64,000 nt of DNA from Bacillota bacterium (GCA_023439045.1 JAEXOY010000043.1:1-64000), one strand, 5' to 3'; counted from the first letter of the stretch, positions 44,794 to 54,600 are shown. Numbers and translations are program-made. Notes: generated by a model not told the origin, from the sequence alone.

Positions 44794-45714
44794 ATGAAAT
44801 TAAAAGATAGTTTCCATCCATACGCAATGATTACAATTGTATTTTGGTCAATAGCCTTTGTGCTTACCAGGCTTGCGTTACAGCACTTTTCGGCCTTCTC
44901 ATTGGGTTTTCTAAGATATTTAGTGGCATCATGTACGTTAATAGCCATTGCTATCCTTACCAAAATGAAGCTTCCACACAAATCCGATCTTCCGTGGTTT
45001 CTAGCATCAGGAGCCATTGGATTTTTCTTTTATATGATTGCTTTTAATATTGGAGAAGAAACTGTGACAGCCTCCACCGGAAGTATAGTAATTGCCACAG
45101 TGCCCGTTATAACCGCTCTTCTGTCACGAATAGTGTATAAAGAAAAACTATACGTTTATCAATTGGTAGCTATTGCATTTGAGTTCATAGGTGTTTTAGT
45201 CCTAACACTAATGGATGGTGTGTTTTCAATTAATATTGGGCTACTCTGGTTATTACTTGCAGCGGTGTTGTTAAGCATTTATAATCTTTTACAACGCAAG
45301 CTCACAAAAGTATATACTGCATTGCAGACCTCTGCATTCAGTATTTTCTTTGGTACCATACTCCTTGCTGTGTTTCTTCCGAGCTCTATAAAAGAGGTTT
45401 CACATGCTCCGAGTATTCAATTGGTATATGTCGCAGCATTGGGCATTTTTTCAAGCGCAATCGCCTATGTAGCATGGTCAAAAGCTTTTGCGAAGGCAAA
45501 GCAAACATCACAGGTAAGTAACTACATGTTCATTACCCCATTTTTAACAAGTGTGTTAGGAATACTAATTATGGATGAAGTACCGAGCAGTTCTACTCTG
45601 CTTGGCGGAACAATCATTATTCTAGGTGTACTTATTTTTAATTTTGGTGAGAAAATGTATGTATCCATATGCAATAAGATAAGTTTAGTACGAAAGAATT
45701 CAAAGGAGATATAG
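44794..45714 (+). CDS. EamA/DMT superfamily transporter
   Basis: A 306-residue protein with ten membrane segments in two EamA repeats. ATG 44794 has a weak site (TTAGG); an ATG nine codons upstream is possible. The first repeat ends near ALLSRIVYKEKLYVYQLVA and the second near SVLGILIMDEVPSSSTLLGG, the usual repeat endings. Members export amino acids or other metabolites; the substrate is not readable. The gene is convergent with the cupin gene. Confidence 0.88.
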   Translation: MKLKDSFHPYAMITIVFWSIAFVLTRLALQHFSAFSLGFLRYLVASCTLIAIAILTKMKLPHKSDLPWFLASGAIGFFFYMIAFNIGEETVTASTGSIVIATVPVITALLSRIVYKEKLYVYQLVAIAFEFIGVLVLTLMDGVFSINIGLLWLLLAAVLLSIYNLLQRKLTKVYTALQTSAFSIFFGTILLAVFLPSSIKEVSHAPSIQLVYVAALGIFSSAIAYVAWSKAFAKAKQTSQVSNYMFITPFLTSVLGILIMDEVPSSSTLLGGTIIILGVLIFNFGEKMYVSICNKISLVRKNSKEI

Positions 45715-45746
45715 CTCTAATCCCCCTATCAAAGTCACTTTACTGT

Positions 45747-46112
45747 TTACTTTTTATCCTTATATGCATACCCAAAGTTTATAGGTGGGGCTGTCACAGA
45801 AATATAAACGAATTCAATTTCACCGTCATTTAGTAATCCGTGGACATCCTTATCAGCAAATCTGACAACATCGCCTGCTAAGAATTCTTTTACCTCGTTA
45901 TTATTAAGTAGCAATTTCCCGCTACCTTTAACAGCGTACCATATCTGTTCAGAGTATTCATGGATATGTCGTGGCTGACTAGCTCCACATTCTAAATGTA
46001 CTTCAGTAATAGTAACCCTTTCGCTTGTCGAGTTCTCAGGATTTAATATCTGCCTTGAAACAACTCCTGGGTTAGACAATGCTATTATTTGAGTTGATTT
46101 AATGAATTCCAT
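45747..46112 (-). CDS. Single-domain cupin protein
   Basis: A 121-residue beta-barrel protein. The cupin motif 1 reads CGASQPRHIHEYSEQIWYAV and motif 2 GDVVRFADKDVHGL, with His residues able to bind a metal. GAGGTAATAT precedes the ATG. It may be a small enzyme or ligand sensor; function is not known. It is the last gene of a minus-strand run with the M50-type peptidase and the propeller-like protein. Confidence 0.85.
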   Translation of the reverse strand: MEFIKSTQIIALSNPGVVSRQILNPENSTSERVTITEVHLECGASQPRHIHEYSEQIWYAVKGSGKLLLNNNEVKEFLAGDVVRFADKDVHGLLNDGEIEFVYISVTAPPINFGYAYKDKK

Positions 46113-46162
46113 ATATTACCTCCACTCGAGAACCTGTATATGTTGGGTCTCGGGATTAAATT

Positions 46163-47326
46163 TTATTCAAACTCAGTAGCACTTATTTGAGTTTTTCGCT
46201 CTTTAGCGATTTCCATCAGTTCACGTTCAGACTGCACACCATTAGGGTACGGATAGGTCTTGGCGCACTTTTCAAACTGAGCCATAATCCGCTCTGCTTT
46301 TGCATTATCCTTTTCGTATAACAACGCATACACATACTCAGTACGAAGAACAGAAGGATAATTCTTCATTTGCATCATAAATTTCTTCTGCTCTTTGGTA
46401 AACATTTTATCGAGCACTTCACGGGAATTTTCAGTAATCAACTCAACATACATGCGATCGCAAATCATTAAGCTACGATGTATACCAACCATACCGCTAT
46501 CAATTTCTAGCATATGTGCCATCAGCTTATCCGCTTCCTCAAACTGCTGTGCATCCATTAAACGGTTGCAGGCAAACACCCCAATAACCACAACCATACT
46601 ATTTTTCATCGCCTCATCAGAAGGAACAGCAAACCATTCGTCAGGCATATTCTTAAGACTGATGCCTTTTCCATACTGTTCATTGACTTTCATCTGCACC
46701 CAAAATGATTGCATTGCCGCCGGATTTCGTGTAAGTGAAAAAGCGTTATAGCCATCATTATCCACCGTTCCCAGACGCATTGGCACACCGTTCATAATGG
46801 CGATAATAAAACCGATTACCGCAAAAATCAACATGACGGTAGAAAGAAATGGTATACTTACAAATACAAAATACAGAATTAAGAAAGTCAAACCAGCACT
46901 AGCATTTATCAACGATCCACCAAGGTTGTAGAGAACAATCGGAATCCTCCCCTCCACCAAATCAGGTGGAGCCATTAAACATTGTCCGCCTGTACCGGCA
47001 ATTGATAGTCGCTTTAATCTGATCCTTTCATTTTCCTTCACCCAAATAAAGTTAAAAATACGGAAGGAACTGAATTTATATCCTGAAATCAGCCCATAAA
47101 CAAGATGGCCTGCTTCGTGGATAATAAGATGCACTAATACGGCTATGTACATTGCGAGGAATAAGCCCACTAGGGAAAGTATTTTTTCTATAAGTGGCTT
47201 TTCTGCACCTGAGCTCTGCTTGATGTACAGAATCATTATAAGCCCACAAACGACACCAATCAGTACAAAGAATGCCATTCCGATGTACTGTTGCCATACT
47301 ATTTTCTTCTTTTCTTGTTTTCTCAT
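46163..47326 (-). CDS. M50-like membrane metallopeptidase with C-terminal helical region
   Basis: A 387-residue protein. ATG 47326 has AGGTGA upstream. Membrane segments surround the zinc motif HEAGH (in LIIHEAGHLVYG), and a later membrane segment ends with NGVPMRLGTVDNDGYNAF, where an Asp could be the third ligand. This matches site-2-type (M50) peptidases, though it lacks a PDZ domain. The C-terminal 170 residues are hydrophilic helices, TPR-like by eye. Related proteins occur near peptide-export or immunity genes; no such precursor was found here. Confidence 0.78.
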   Translation of the reverse strand: MRKQEKKKIVWQQYIGMAFFVLIGVVCGLIMILYIKQSSGAEKPLIEKILSLVGLFLAMYIAVLVHLIIHEAGHLVYGLISGYKFSSFRIFNFIWVKENERIRLKRLSIAGTGGQCLMAPPDLVEGRIPIVLYNLGGSLINASAGLTFLILYFVFVSIPFLSTVMLIFAVIGFIIAIMNGVPMRLGTVDNDGYNAFSLTRNPAAMQSFWVQMKVNEQYGKGISLKNMPDEWFAVPSDEAMKNSMVVVIGVFACNRLMDAQQFEEADKLMAHMLEIDSGMVGIHRSLMICDRMYVELITENSREVLDKMFTKEQKKFMMQMKNYPSVLRTEYVYALLYEKDNAKAERIMAQFEKCAKTYPYPNGVQSERELMEIAKERKTQISATEFE

Positions 47327-47409
47327 AGTAATCACCTACATATCGAAGTTCAATTCGGAATGCCAAAGTTCTATCATAAAGTCAAAAACGCAGTGGCATT
47401 TCATGTCAA

Positions 47410-48285
47410 TCATTCTTTAAAATCATTCTCATATTTCCAATCTATGCTGGATGGGAATACATTTGAAATTATTTTCTTTATTTTACTATTTGAAATATTA
47501 ATAATTACGACATCGGATTTACTTGATTCATACATTACACAAAGCATGTATTTACCATCATTTGATGGCTTAAAGGGTAAAATTCCTTTATTTTTAACTT
47601 GTATTTTATTTGTTTTACTATTACTTAAATCCTCTACATAAACAGTATCTCGATTAACAGGTAACTGATAAGCTAAATATTTTCTATTGTAAGAAATTGC
47701 TGGATTTGCTGCATTCTCTTTGTACAAATTCATCTTTTTGTCGGAAATATTATATGCATAGATATTAGTTTTATTTTGTGAGCTTTCCTGTGTTAAAAGA
47801 ACCGTATCTGAATCCAGCCAATCGTACTCTGGGTACGCTACCGGAGCAATTATTGAGTATTTCGTTTCATCTATGCAATAGTAAACGAGTTTGTTGTTTT
47901 CAATAAAACTTATATCATCTTTATCAGGAACAAATTTCGGATTTTCAATATTTTTGCCAATGTATATAGTTCTCTTTTTTTCATAGAGACCTTCTGTTAA
48001 CTCACAAATCTCTTGTTTATCACCATTATTAACTATTGCTATCAAATTATCATCTTCGTTAACGTTATATTGAGGTTCATAAAAATTTACTCTCTTTTCA
48101 ATCAATTCATCAGTTTTTAAGTCATAACTATATAAAGGAAACTCGAAGGGATCATCGCCTTGCATAGCAATTATTTTGCCTTGCAATGTATATAATTCAT
48201 TTGAATTTTTTGAAAGCAGATTAATAATGAAAACAAAGATAATAACTATACATACCAAAATAGCAATAGATATCTTTTTCCTCAT
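47410..48285 (-). CDS. Membrane-anchored beta-propeller-like (TolB-type) protein
   Basis: A 291-residue protein of unknown function. ATG 48285 has AAAGGAG upstream. A single membrane segment (about 4-24) is followed by an external domain with repeating short beta blocks: NPKFVPDKDDISFIENNKLV, YDWLDSDTVLLTQES, NPAISYNRKYLAYQLP and KPSNDGKYMLCVMYE. These resemble TolB/WD40-like PD40 repeats. It precedes the M50-like gene on the same strand with an 83-base gap. Confidence 0.6.
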   Translation of the reverse strand: MRKKISIAILVCIVIIFVFIINLLSKNSNELYTLQGKIIAMQGDDPFEFPLYSYDLKTDELIEKRVNFYEPQYNVNEDDNLIAIVNNGDKQEICELTEGLYEKKRTIYIGKNIENPKFVPDKDDISFIENNKLVYYCIDETKYSIIAPVAYPEYDWLDSDTVLLTQESSQNKTNIYAYNISDKKMNLYKENAANPAISYNRKYLAYQLPVNRDTVYVEDLSNSKTNKIQVKNKGILPFKPSNDGKYMLCVMYESSKSDVVIINISNSKIKKIISNVFPSSIDWKYENDFKE

Positions 48286-48573
48286 GAAACTTCTCCTTTT
48301 GAGAAAATATTGTGTTGGCATAAGATGATTACTTATATGTAAATACCCTGAGAATTAATCTCCCCTTGTTTAAATACAACCATATAAAGTGATTTAATCT
48401 TACGTTATATTTTGAATTTTATATTTATTTCCAATTATATCATAAATATGTTTATTTATTCAAAGAGTTCTTTTAACAGAAAAAAAATAAACTTTGCTAT
48501 TACTTATCTTAAGGTCTCTATCTTCATTCCTTTGTTTTGTTTACTGTGGGAACCCCGGTTTGTCAATCTATAT
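48286..48573. other. Intergenic region with a relic of a sequence also near guaA
   Basis: No gene is supported. The stretch 48502-48539 (ACTTATCTTAAGGTCTCTAT and beyond) closely resembles 63721-63761, next to guaA, in the same orientation. Confidence 0.45.
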
Positions 48574-49422
48574 TTATTTGCGTTTAAGTTTTTCAACTGC
48601 AACAAAAACTCTGCAGTCATACATGCTGATATGCTTGTTGCTGATCATCTTTGTAAACGGTATTAGATAAATATCGCCAACCAGTCGATACCCCTGCTCA
48701 GTCGCAAATTTAAGGAGCTGTTTCAGGAGTGTAACCTCTGCATCGCGCCGCGTCCCTTTATAGAGATATGTTAAATAGTATGCCGATGGCGCCATCGTAT
48801 AATCCTCAGGATTTTTGGGTATACAATTGCAATAGCTGCAATACCCGCTAATTCCAGATTGGGTTTCAAGGTATAGAGCGCTTTCCGGATAAATGCTTCC
48901 AACCGGAAAACCCATTATCTCTGCTGATCGCTCATTGCAACGCATTACATGTTCGCGGAATTTCAGTTCACGATACTCTGTATCAAGAGATTTTTCAGGG
49001 TCCACCTTTGTACAAAATATGTAGAAAGCCTGCGGATTGAGAACGATACGCATTTCTGCCGTGGCAAGGTCGAGGGTGGTACGCCTGAAATGTTGGTAAT
49101 AATCATACTCTCGAAGAACCTTATCGATTTGTGCCCTCTGTTTTTCCAGTTGATCTCTCTTGCTGTCGATAATCGCTTGATATTCCGGTACTCCTCCGAC
49201 GTATAAAAAGGTCTTTATCTCCTTCAGAGAGCAGCCGGTAGTTTTCAGCATATGAATGAGCTGTAATGAGTAAACCTGTTCCGGTGAATATAGTCCATAC
49301 CCATTCGGCTCTTTCCTGCATGGCGGCAGCAGGCCAATCCTCCCGTAATATTCCAATGTATCCCTTGAAATCCCGCATAGCATAGCAAACTCACCGGGAT
49401 AGTAAAATCCGTCGTTTGTCAT
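48574..49422 (-). CDS. MerR-family regulator with effector-binding domain
   Basis: A 282-residue regulator. ATG 49422 follows GAGGAG. The N-terminal winged helix (YYPGEFAMLCGISRDTLEYYGRIGLLPP) and the dimerisation coiled coil (residues ~70-110) are typical of MerR. The C-terminal part (about 125-282) has the look of a GyrI/AraC-type ligand-binding domain. The gene is divergent from an enoate reductase gene, and the shared region has a MerR-type promoter with a 19-bp spacer, so it probably controls that gene. Confidence 0.9.
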   Translation of the reverse strand: MTNDGFYYPGEFAMLCGISRDTLEYYGRIGLLPPCRKEPNGYGLYSPEQVYSLQLIHMLKTTGCSLKEIKTFLYVGGVPEYQAIIDSKRDQLEKQRAQIDKVLREYDYYQHFRRTTLDLATAEMRIVLNPQAFYIFCTKVDPEKSLDTEYRELKFREHVMRCNERSAEIMGFPVGSIYPESALYLETQSGISGYCSYCNCIPKNPEDYTMAPSAYYLTYLYKGTRRDAEVTLLKQLLKFATEQGYRLVGDIYLIPFTKMISNKHISMYDCRVFVAVEKLKRK

Positions 49423-49432
49423 AAAACTCCTC

Positions 49433-49463
49433 TTGACCTCCGAGTAACTCGCAAGTTTATAGT
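49433..49463 (+). promoter_or_regulatory. MerR-type promoter/operator of the enoate reductase gene
   Basis: TTGACC (49433-49438) and TATAGT (49458-49463) are separated by 19 bp, the long spacing that MerR regulators correct by twisting DNA. A dyad CGAGTAACTCG (49441-49451) lies in the spacer. It fits activation of the plus-strand gene by the adjacent MerR protein. Confidence 0.6.
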
Positions 49464-49466
49464 GCA

Positions 49467-49495
49467 AGTATAATAAACTTTTTAAAAACTGTCAA
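49467..49495 (-). promoter_or_regulatory. Sigma-A promoter of the merR-type gene
   Basis: On the minus strand TTGACA (49490-49495) and TATACT (49467-49472) are 17 bp apart. The start point would lie next to the MerR operator, allowing autoregulation. Confidence 0.6.
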
Positions 49496-49516
49496 TGTTA
49501 GGAAAGGAGCTTTCAT

Positions 49517-51496
49517 ATGAACAAATATCCGCATTTACTTTCACCAGGGAAACTCGGTAACCTGGAATTAAAAAATCACATCATTATGGGCCCTACAGAA
49601 ACACTCTACGCCTCCTGCAACGGAGAAGTTACCCGACCCATCATCGATTATTATGTTCGAAGAGCAAAGGGTGGCGTTGGCCTAATCGTTCTTCATTCTG
49701 CACAGGGCAATACTAAAATAGATCCAATTGACCCCTATGCAGGCTCATTGCGTATGGATGATAATGCTTACATTCCAATGTTGTCTGTGCTTACAGAGGA
49801 GGTTCATCGAGCAGGAGCCAAAATTGCTGCGCTGGTTTCTCCTGGAGGAGGCGCTCAAGCCCTGGGTTTTCCATACGATAAAGGAAGTCAGGGCGTTCAT
49901 CAGGTATCCAATGTCGGTCCTAGCGAAAAGCGTTCCATGGTTGCTCAGCGACCTGTACGTAAATTAACCGTTGAGGAAATACAAAAATCAGTAGAAGCAT
50001 ATGGACTTTGTGCCGGAAGAGCGAAGGCGTCCGGTTTTGATGCGTTTTATATTCATGCAGTTGGTGGATACCTCGCTTCACAATTTTTAACACCCTATTT
50101 TAATGATCGTGATGATGAATATGGCGGAAGTCTCGAAAATCGTATGCGTTTCTTACTGGAACTAATCGCATCATGTCAAAAACATGCTGGAAAAGATTTT
50201 CCTATTATCGTAAGAATATCCATAGACGAATATATGGGTGATGCCGGAAGGGGAATTGAAGAATCAAAAGAGATTGCTAGAAGGTTGGAAGCAGCTGGAG
50301 TTGCTGCAATTGACTGCAGTGCCGGAATATTTGAATCAATGCACATGTTGATTCCACCCCTTTACCTGCCAGAAGGAGTCCTTGTACCTCTTGCTCAAAC
50401 AATAAAAGGAGTTGTCAACATTCCGGTAATTACCCAGGGACGCCTGTACGATCCAGTTGTAGCGGAAGGTGTTCTTGCAGATGGCAAGGCAGACTTTGTC
50501 TTGTTGTCCCGCGCCCTAGTCTGTGACCCTGACTGGGTAAAAAAGATTCAGAAGGACGATGCACCGAGCATCAGAAGATGTCTCACATGCAACCATTGCA
50601 TAGGGACACGAGTATTCAACAATCTTCCAATCCGATGTGCGTTTAACCCAGAGGCTGGGCGCGAAAGCCAATCCAGAAGCGGCCTCCCAAAGCCCGAAAG
50701 CATAAAAAAAGTTGCGATTATCGGTGCAGGTCCATCGGGACTGGAAGCCGCATACATACTCGGTCTTCGCGGCCATCACGTCGATATTTATGAGGCCACA
50801 GACAAGCTATGTGGTGGCCAGCTGGATATTGCTATGGTACCTCCATGCAAGGATGTGCTCAAGCATATCCCCGGCTATTTTGGTGAGCAGCTGTCTCGTA
50901 TGGAAAACGTAAAGATACACTATAACCACCCGATAACGGAGTCAAATATGGATTCAATCCACGCAGATGTTGTTCTTTTGGCTACAGGAGCAAAGGCCCT
51001 CATTCCTAATATCGCCGGTATTGATAATTTGAACATTTATACTGCAGAACAAGTACTAAAGGGGGATATTTATCTTTCCGGGAATATCGCAATTGCTGGC
51101 GGCGGTCAGGTTGGCTGTGAAACTGCCCACTATCTGCTTGAAAACGGCTGCAAGGTTTCCATCATCGAGATGCTGTCTGCTATTGCGCTTAAAGAAGAAC
51201 TGATTACCATGCTGACCATTACAAACATCCTTAACTCATCTGGTGCAGAGATTTATACTGATACCAAAATTTTGGAGTTTAAGAGCGACAGTGTTGAAAC
51301 GGTTAACGTTAAAACCAATGAATCAGTTTCCATACCATGCGACAGCATTGTTCTTGCATTTGGTACAGTTCCAGAAAATGCGCTATATGAAAAGCTCGCG
51401 GAGAAGTTCAATGTGATAAAAGTCGGTGATTGTGCTAAGGTGGGTAATGTAGCAGCCGCTATTGAGGACGGATATTTTGCCGCATTGGAGATATAA
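49517..51496 (+). CDS. FMN/Fe-S/FAD enoate reductase (2,4-dienoyl-CoA reductase family)
   Basis: A 659-residue flavoenzyme. GGAAAGGAG precedes the ATG. An old-yellow-enzyme barrel (1-360) binds FMN, with DAFYIHAVGGYLASQFLTP and the family DRDDEYGGSLENRMRF block. A 4Fe-4S site follows (CLTCNHCIG...RCAFNPEAG), then FAD (VAIIGAGPSGLEAAYILG) and NAD(P) (IAGGGQVGCETAHYL) domains. The layout is that of FadH, 2-enoate reductase and BaiCD-like enzymes that reduce unsaturated acids, CoA esters or steroids. The substrate is unknown; it is probably induced through the MerR regulator. Confidence 0.93.
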   Translation: MNKYPHLLSPGKLGNLELKNHIIMGPTETLYASCNGEVTRPIIDYYVRRAKGGVGLIVLHSAQGNTKIDPIDPYAGSLRMDDNAYIPMLSVLTEEVHRAGAKIAALVSPGGGAQALGFPYDKGSQGVHQVSNVGPSEKRSMVAQRPVRKLTVEEIQKSVEAYGLCAGRAKASGFDAFYIHAVGGYLASQFLTPYFNDRDDEYGGSLENRMRFLLELIASCQKHAGKDFPIIVRISIDEYMGDAGRGIEESKEIARRLEAAGVAAIDCSAGIFESMHMLIPPLYLPEGVLVPLAQTIKGVVNIPVITQGRLYDPVVAEGVLADGKADFVLLSRALVCDPDWVKKIQKDDAPSIRRCLTCNHCIGTRVFNNLPIRCAFNPEAGRESQSRSGLPKPESIKKVAIIGAGPSGLEAAYILGLRGHHVDIYEATDKLCGGQLDIAMVPPCKDVLKHIPGYFGEQLSRMENVKIHYNHPITESNMDSIHADVVLLATGAKALIPNIAGIDNLNIYTAEQVLKGDIYLSGNIAIAGGGQVGCETAHYLLENGCKVSIIEMLSAIALKEELITMLTITNILNSSGAEIYTDTKILEFKSDSVETVNVKTNESVSIPCDSIVLAFGTVPENALYEKLAEKFNVIKVGDCAKVGNVAAAIEDGYFAALEI

Positions 51497-51545
51497 AATC
51501 ACAACGATGTAATGTTCGGAGCATTACTTTCCACCTATAAATAAT

Positions 51546-51590
51546 AAGAAACCGTATAGAATAGATTTATTCTGTACGGTTTCTTTACTT
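51546..51590 (+). terminator. Bidirectional terminator
   Basis: AAGAAACCGTA (51546-51556) pairs with 51575-51585, extended by an inner TAGAATA/TATTCT pairing. T residues follow on the plus strand and AT-rich DNA on the other. It separates the convergent enoate reductase and GH127 genes. Confidence 0.85.
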
Positions 51591-51644
51591 TTGATCTATT
51601 CTGAAATATTTATCGCTTAATTTAGGTGCGATTGCTGTCATTCC

Positions 51645-53537
51645 TCATACTGAGCGGCTTTCAGAAATCCAAACCTGCATTTCTCCGCTATCACGATTTC
51701 CCCAAAATGCATAAGGTATAGCGCGCAGAACAACATTTTCATACTCCTGCGCATTCTCACCGTAGAGCTCGTCTTCCGTCCAAGATTTACAGCGTCTACC
51801 GGAAGCGGTAATCATAAGACCTCCGGGAACATCGCTTTCCACGTCAATAAGCTGAACATTTGTATCGACGGATAGGGCCGACAGATTGGAACCGTTGTCC
51901 ACCTGCTCCAGGCAGTACACCATGGGACCTCTTTGAATGCAGACCTTCCCGGCATTTGCCCGAACCTCTGGATTAGCTCGAATAAAACGCGAAGGAGCAT
52001 CAAAGCGGATCATCACGGATTTTTCAGCCTCCATGTCGAACACAGCATAGCCGCTTTCTATCTGATAGGGTTCACTCACTGTAAAATTCTTCGCATAATC
52101 TGGAATACGCACTGCCATTTTTGTAGCTTTGTCTCCAATGATCTCCATTGTATTCTCCATGGGGAATTTTGTTTTCAGAGTTATATTCGCCCCTCTCTCT
52201 GTTTTCACTGTACTTCCAATAAATAGATTCAAATAAAGGCGGTTTTGCTCCTGTGCCCAAATGTATTGCCCTAGTGAGGCAAAAGTACGAGCAATATTTG
52301 GCGGACAGCAGGCGCAACTGAACCACGGCTGTCGCACGGGTTTCACATGCTCCTTGGAGCTATTTGGCATACATGCCTCCGGCCACACTTCCAGCGGGTT
52401 CACATAGAAAAAGCGCTTGCCATCTTGTGACACACTGCCCAGTACAGTATTATAGAGTGCCCGTTCAACAGTATCAAAATATTTCGCGTTTTTGGTAATA
52501 TGATTCATTCTTAAGCCAAACAGCATCAACCCTACAGAAGCACAGCTCTCCGCATAGGCAACCTCGTTTGAAAGGTCGTAATCGGTAGTAAACCGCTCCA
52601 AAATTCCGGAAGAACCGATGCCGCCGGTTATGTACATCTGTTTCTTTGTTATATTATTCCACAAGGTCTCGCAGGCCTCCAAGAGACCTTCGTCCTCCAT
52701 TTCTCCGGCCAGATCAGCCATGGCGCTGTAAAGATAGGTTGCTCTCACAGCGTGTCCGGCGGCCTTTTTTTGCTCCCGAACCGGTTGATGAACTTGATAA
52801 TAGGAAATATCAAAATCCTTGTCCATATTGTTCCATATCGGCATATAGCCCGGTTTGTTATTTTCCCTCCAGAAATAGTCTTTGTCCACTCCGCGATTAT
52901 CCACAAAATAAGAGGCCATATCCAAATATTTTCGCTCACCGGTTGTTTTGTACATTTTAAACAGAGCCAGCTCTACTTCTTCATGACCGGGATAGGCATG
53001 TATTTTCCCTTCCTCAGGTCCAAAGGTATCGCATATCAAATCAGCAAAACGCATCATGGCGTCTAGCAGCTTTCGCTTGCCCGTAGCTTCATAATAAGCT
53101 ACAGCGGCTTCCATCATATGCCCAGCACAATAGAGCTCATGGCCTTCACGTAGATTACGCCAACGCTGATGAGGCGCCTTGAGGGTAAAGAAGTTATTGA
53201 GATACCCGTCGGACTGTTGAGCGGCGCATACCAGATCGATGGCTTCATCAGCCAGTTTTTCAAGCTCAGGGTCTGAACGTGAGCTTAAAACGTACGCCAC
53301 CGCCTCCAGCCATTTAGCTAAATCGGAATCCTGAAAAACGAGACCGTAAAATTCGCCCTCCGCCTGTCCGGCGGTGATTCGATAATTCTCGATGCAATGA
53401 CTGGGCTCCGCATCCGGTATACGGTCATTCATGGCATCCCATTGATAGGGAATGATTTCTTTGTGCACTAAGTCAAGGTATTCATTCCAAAAAGAATTCC
53501 GGATTTCGATATCTTTTAAGGGAATTGATTTGAGCAT
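51645..53537 (-). CDS. GH127 family beta-L-arabinofuranosidase-like glycosidase
   Basis: A 630-residue enzyme without signal peptide, so cytoplasmic. TTAGGAGG precedes the ATG. The (alpha/alpha)6 barrel contains the GH127 active-site set: Glu314 in ILERF (acid/base position), Glu330 and Cys332 in YAESCAS, and Cys410-Cys411 in CACCPPN, which correspond to the zinc ligands and nucleophilic Cys of the family type enzyme. The family releases beta-L-arabinofuranose or related sugars from small oligosaccharides. It is the last gene of the sugar locus. Substrate is inferred from the family. Confidence 0.9.
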   Translation of the reverse strand: MLKSIPLKDIEIRNSFWNEYLDLVHKEIIPYQWDAMNDRIPDAEPSHCIENYRITAGQAEGEFYGLVFQDSDLAKWLEAVAYVLSSRSDPELEKLADEAIDLVCAAQQSDGYLNNFFTLKAPHQRWRNLREGHELYCAGHMMEAAVAYYEATGKRKLLDAMMRFADLICDTFGPEEGKIHAYPGHEEVELALFKMYKTTGERKYLDMASYFVDNRGVDKDYFWRENNKPGYMPIWNNMDKDFDISYYQVHQPVREQKKAAGHAVRATYLYSAMADLAGEMEDEGLLEACETLWNNITKKQMYITGGIGSSGILERFTTDYDLSNEVAYAESCASVGLMLFGLRMNHITKNAKYFDTVERALYNTVLGSVSQDGKRFFYVNPLEVWPEACMPNSSKEHVKPVRQPWFSCACCPPNIARTFASLGQYIWAQEQNRLYLNLFIGSTVKTERGANITLKTKFPMENTMEIIGDKATKMAVRIPDYAKNFTVSEPYQIESGYAVFDMEAEKSVMIRFDAPSRFIRANPEVRANAGKVCIQRGPMVYCLEQVDNGSNLSALSVDTNVQLIDVESDVPGGLMITASGRRCKSWTEDELYGENAQEYENVVLRAIPYAFWGNRDSGEMQVWISESRSV

Positions 53538-53579
53538 TTTATACCTCCTAACAGAGCGGTGCTCTGTTTCTTTTTTCTT

Positions 53580-54587
53580 TTAATGTGTAATATTAGCGGG
53601 GCATGGATATAGATAATCTCCCCTTTCATTCGCAGCCGGTTTTCCATCAACTTCAAAACCTAAATCAAAGCCTTCATGATATACAATACCGACCTCTTCA
53701 ATTTTTCTGTTGCCACCGTTGTACCAACCAATATATCCAGTTTCGATTTCCATTACACTCAGCTTGCAGATGCAGTTGTGATCCCAGCTGCCCTCCGAGC
53801 TTGCAACAATCGGATTAGAAGGATGACGCTCCCAATCTGTTATCCCGTCTCGAGATCTTGCCAAGCCATTGCTCCCCCGCATATCAGCATCGTTGCCCAG
53901 ATAGGTCATGTAATACCAACCGTCACGCTTCCACACAAAAGGTGCCGATACCTTTGCCATCTCCCAAGGGTTATTTGCATCGGGAACAAAGATCGGATTC
54001 TGCGGATTCTTTACCCAATGAATGCCGTCTTTACTGGTTGCATAGCCCAACGCGTCCGACTCTGTGCACGCTGTAGCACCGCCTGCATACCACATTTTGA
54101 ACAATTCCTCTTTTTCATCATACATAACATGCGGCGTCCAAATAATATTTCTTTCCCACAATTTATCAGCACGAAGTACCGGATGGGTTACCGGACGCTC
54201 CCAATGAATACCATCATCACTTACCGCATAGCCAATGGCCGCAGACAGCTTATCCGACCATATCATGTGACCAGTATACCACATGTGATACTTGTTGTCT
54301 TTTTTTACCAAAGTGGGACGGCTGACCTTGTCGGCTTCCCAAGAAGAATCCAGCAGACGGGTTAAAACGCACTGGGGAAGCTCCCAGTGAATTCCGTCGG
54401 TGCTGGTGGTGTACATAATAGCTTTGGTTGGTCTCCAGGAAAACCACATTTTGAATAAACCGTCTTCTTTAATGATGTAGCTGTCGAACATAGTGTTCAG
54501 CGATGGTTCAAACAAGGGATTTACTTCTGCTTTTTTCCATCCTGCCGTTGTTCCTGTCGGCATAGGTCTATATCCTTTTAGTATCAT
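53580..54587 (-). CDS. Five-bladed beta-propeller glycosidase-like protein (copy 1)
   Basis: A 335-residue cytoplasmic protein. ATG 54587 has GAGGAGG eight bases upstream. Repeated blade motifs are KMWFSWRP, YHMWYTGHM, KMWYAGG and SDDGIHWERP / SKDGIHW, typical of the GH32/43/62/68/130 propeller superfamily. Possible acidic catalytic residues cannot be fixed by eye. It is a paralogue of the gene directly upstream (gap 13 bases), which shares the same motif order, and both sit between an ABC sugar importer and a GH127 gene. A role in cleaving or phosphorolysing the imported sugar is inferred. Confidence 0.72.
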   Translation of the reverse strand: MILKGYRPMPTGTTAGWKKAEVNPLFEPSLNTMFDSYIIKEDGLFKMWFSWRPTKAIMYTTSTDGIHWELPQCVLTRLLDSSWEADKVSRPTLVKKDNKYHMWYTGHMIWSDKLSAAIGYAVSDDGIHWERPVTHPVLRADKLWERNIIWTPHVMYDEKEELFKMWYAGGATACTESDALGYATSKDGIHWVKNPQNPIFVPDANNPWEMAKVSAPFVWKRDGWYYMTYLGNDADMRGSNGLARSRDGITDWERHPSNPIVASSEGSWDHNCICKLSVMEIETGYIGWYNGGNRKIEEVGIVYHEGFDLGFEVDGKPAANERGDYLYPCPANITH

Positions 54588-54600
54588 TACTTTAACCTCC

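Noticed and set aside
46163..47326. RiPP or bacteriocin maturation cluster around the M50-like peptidase
   Set aside because: No short precursor, modifying enzyme or peptide exporter is adjacent.
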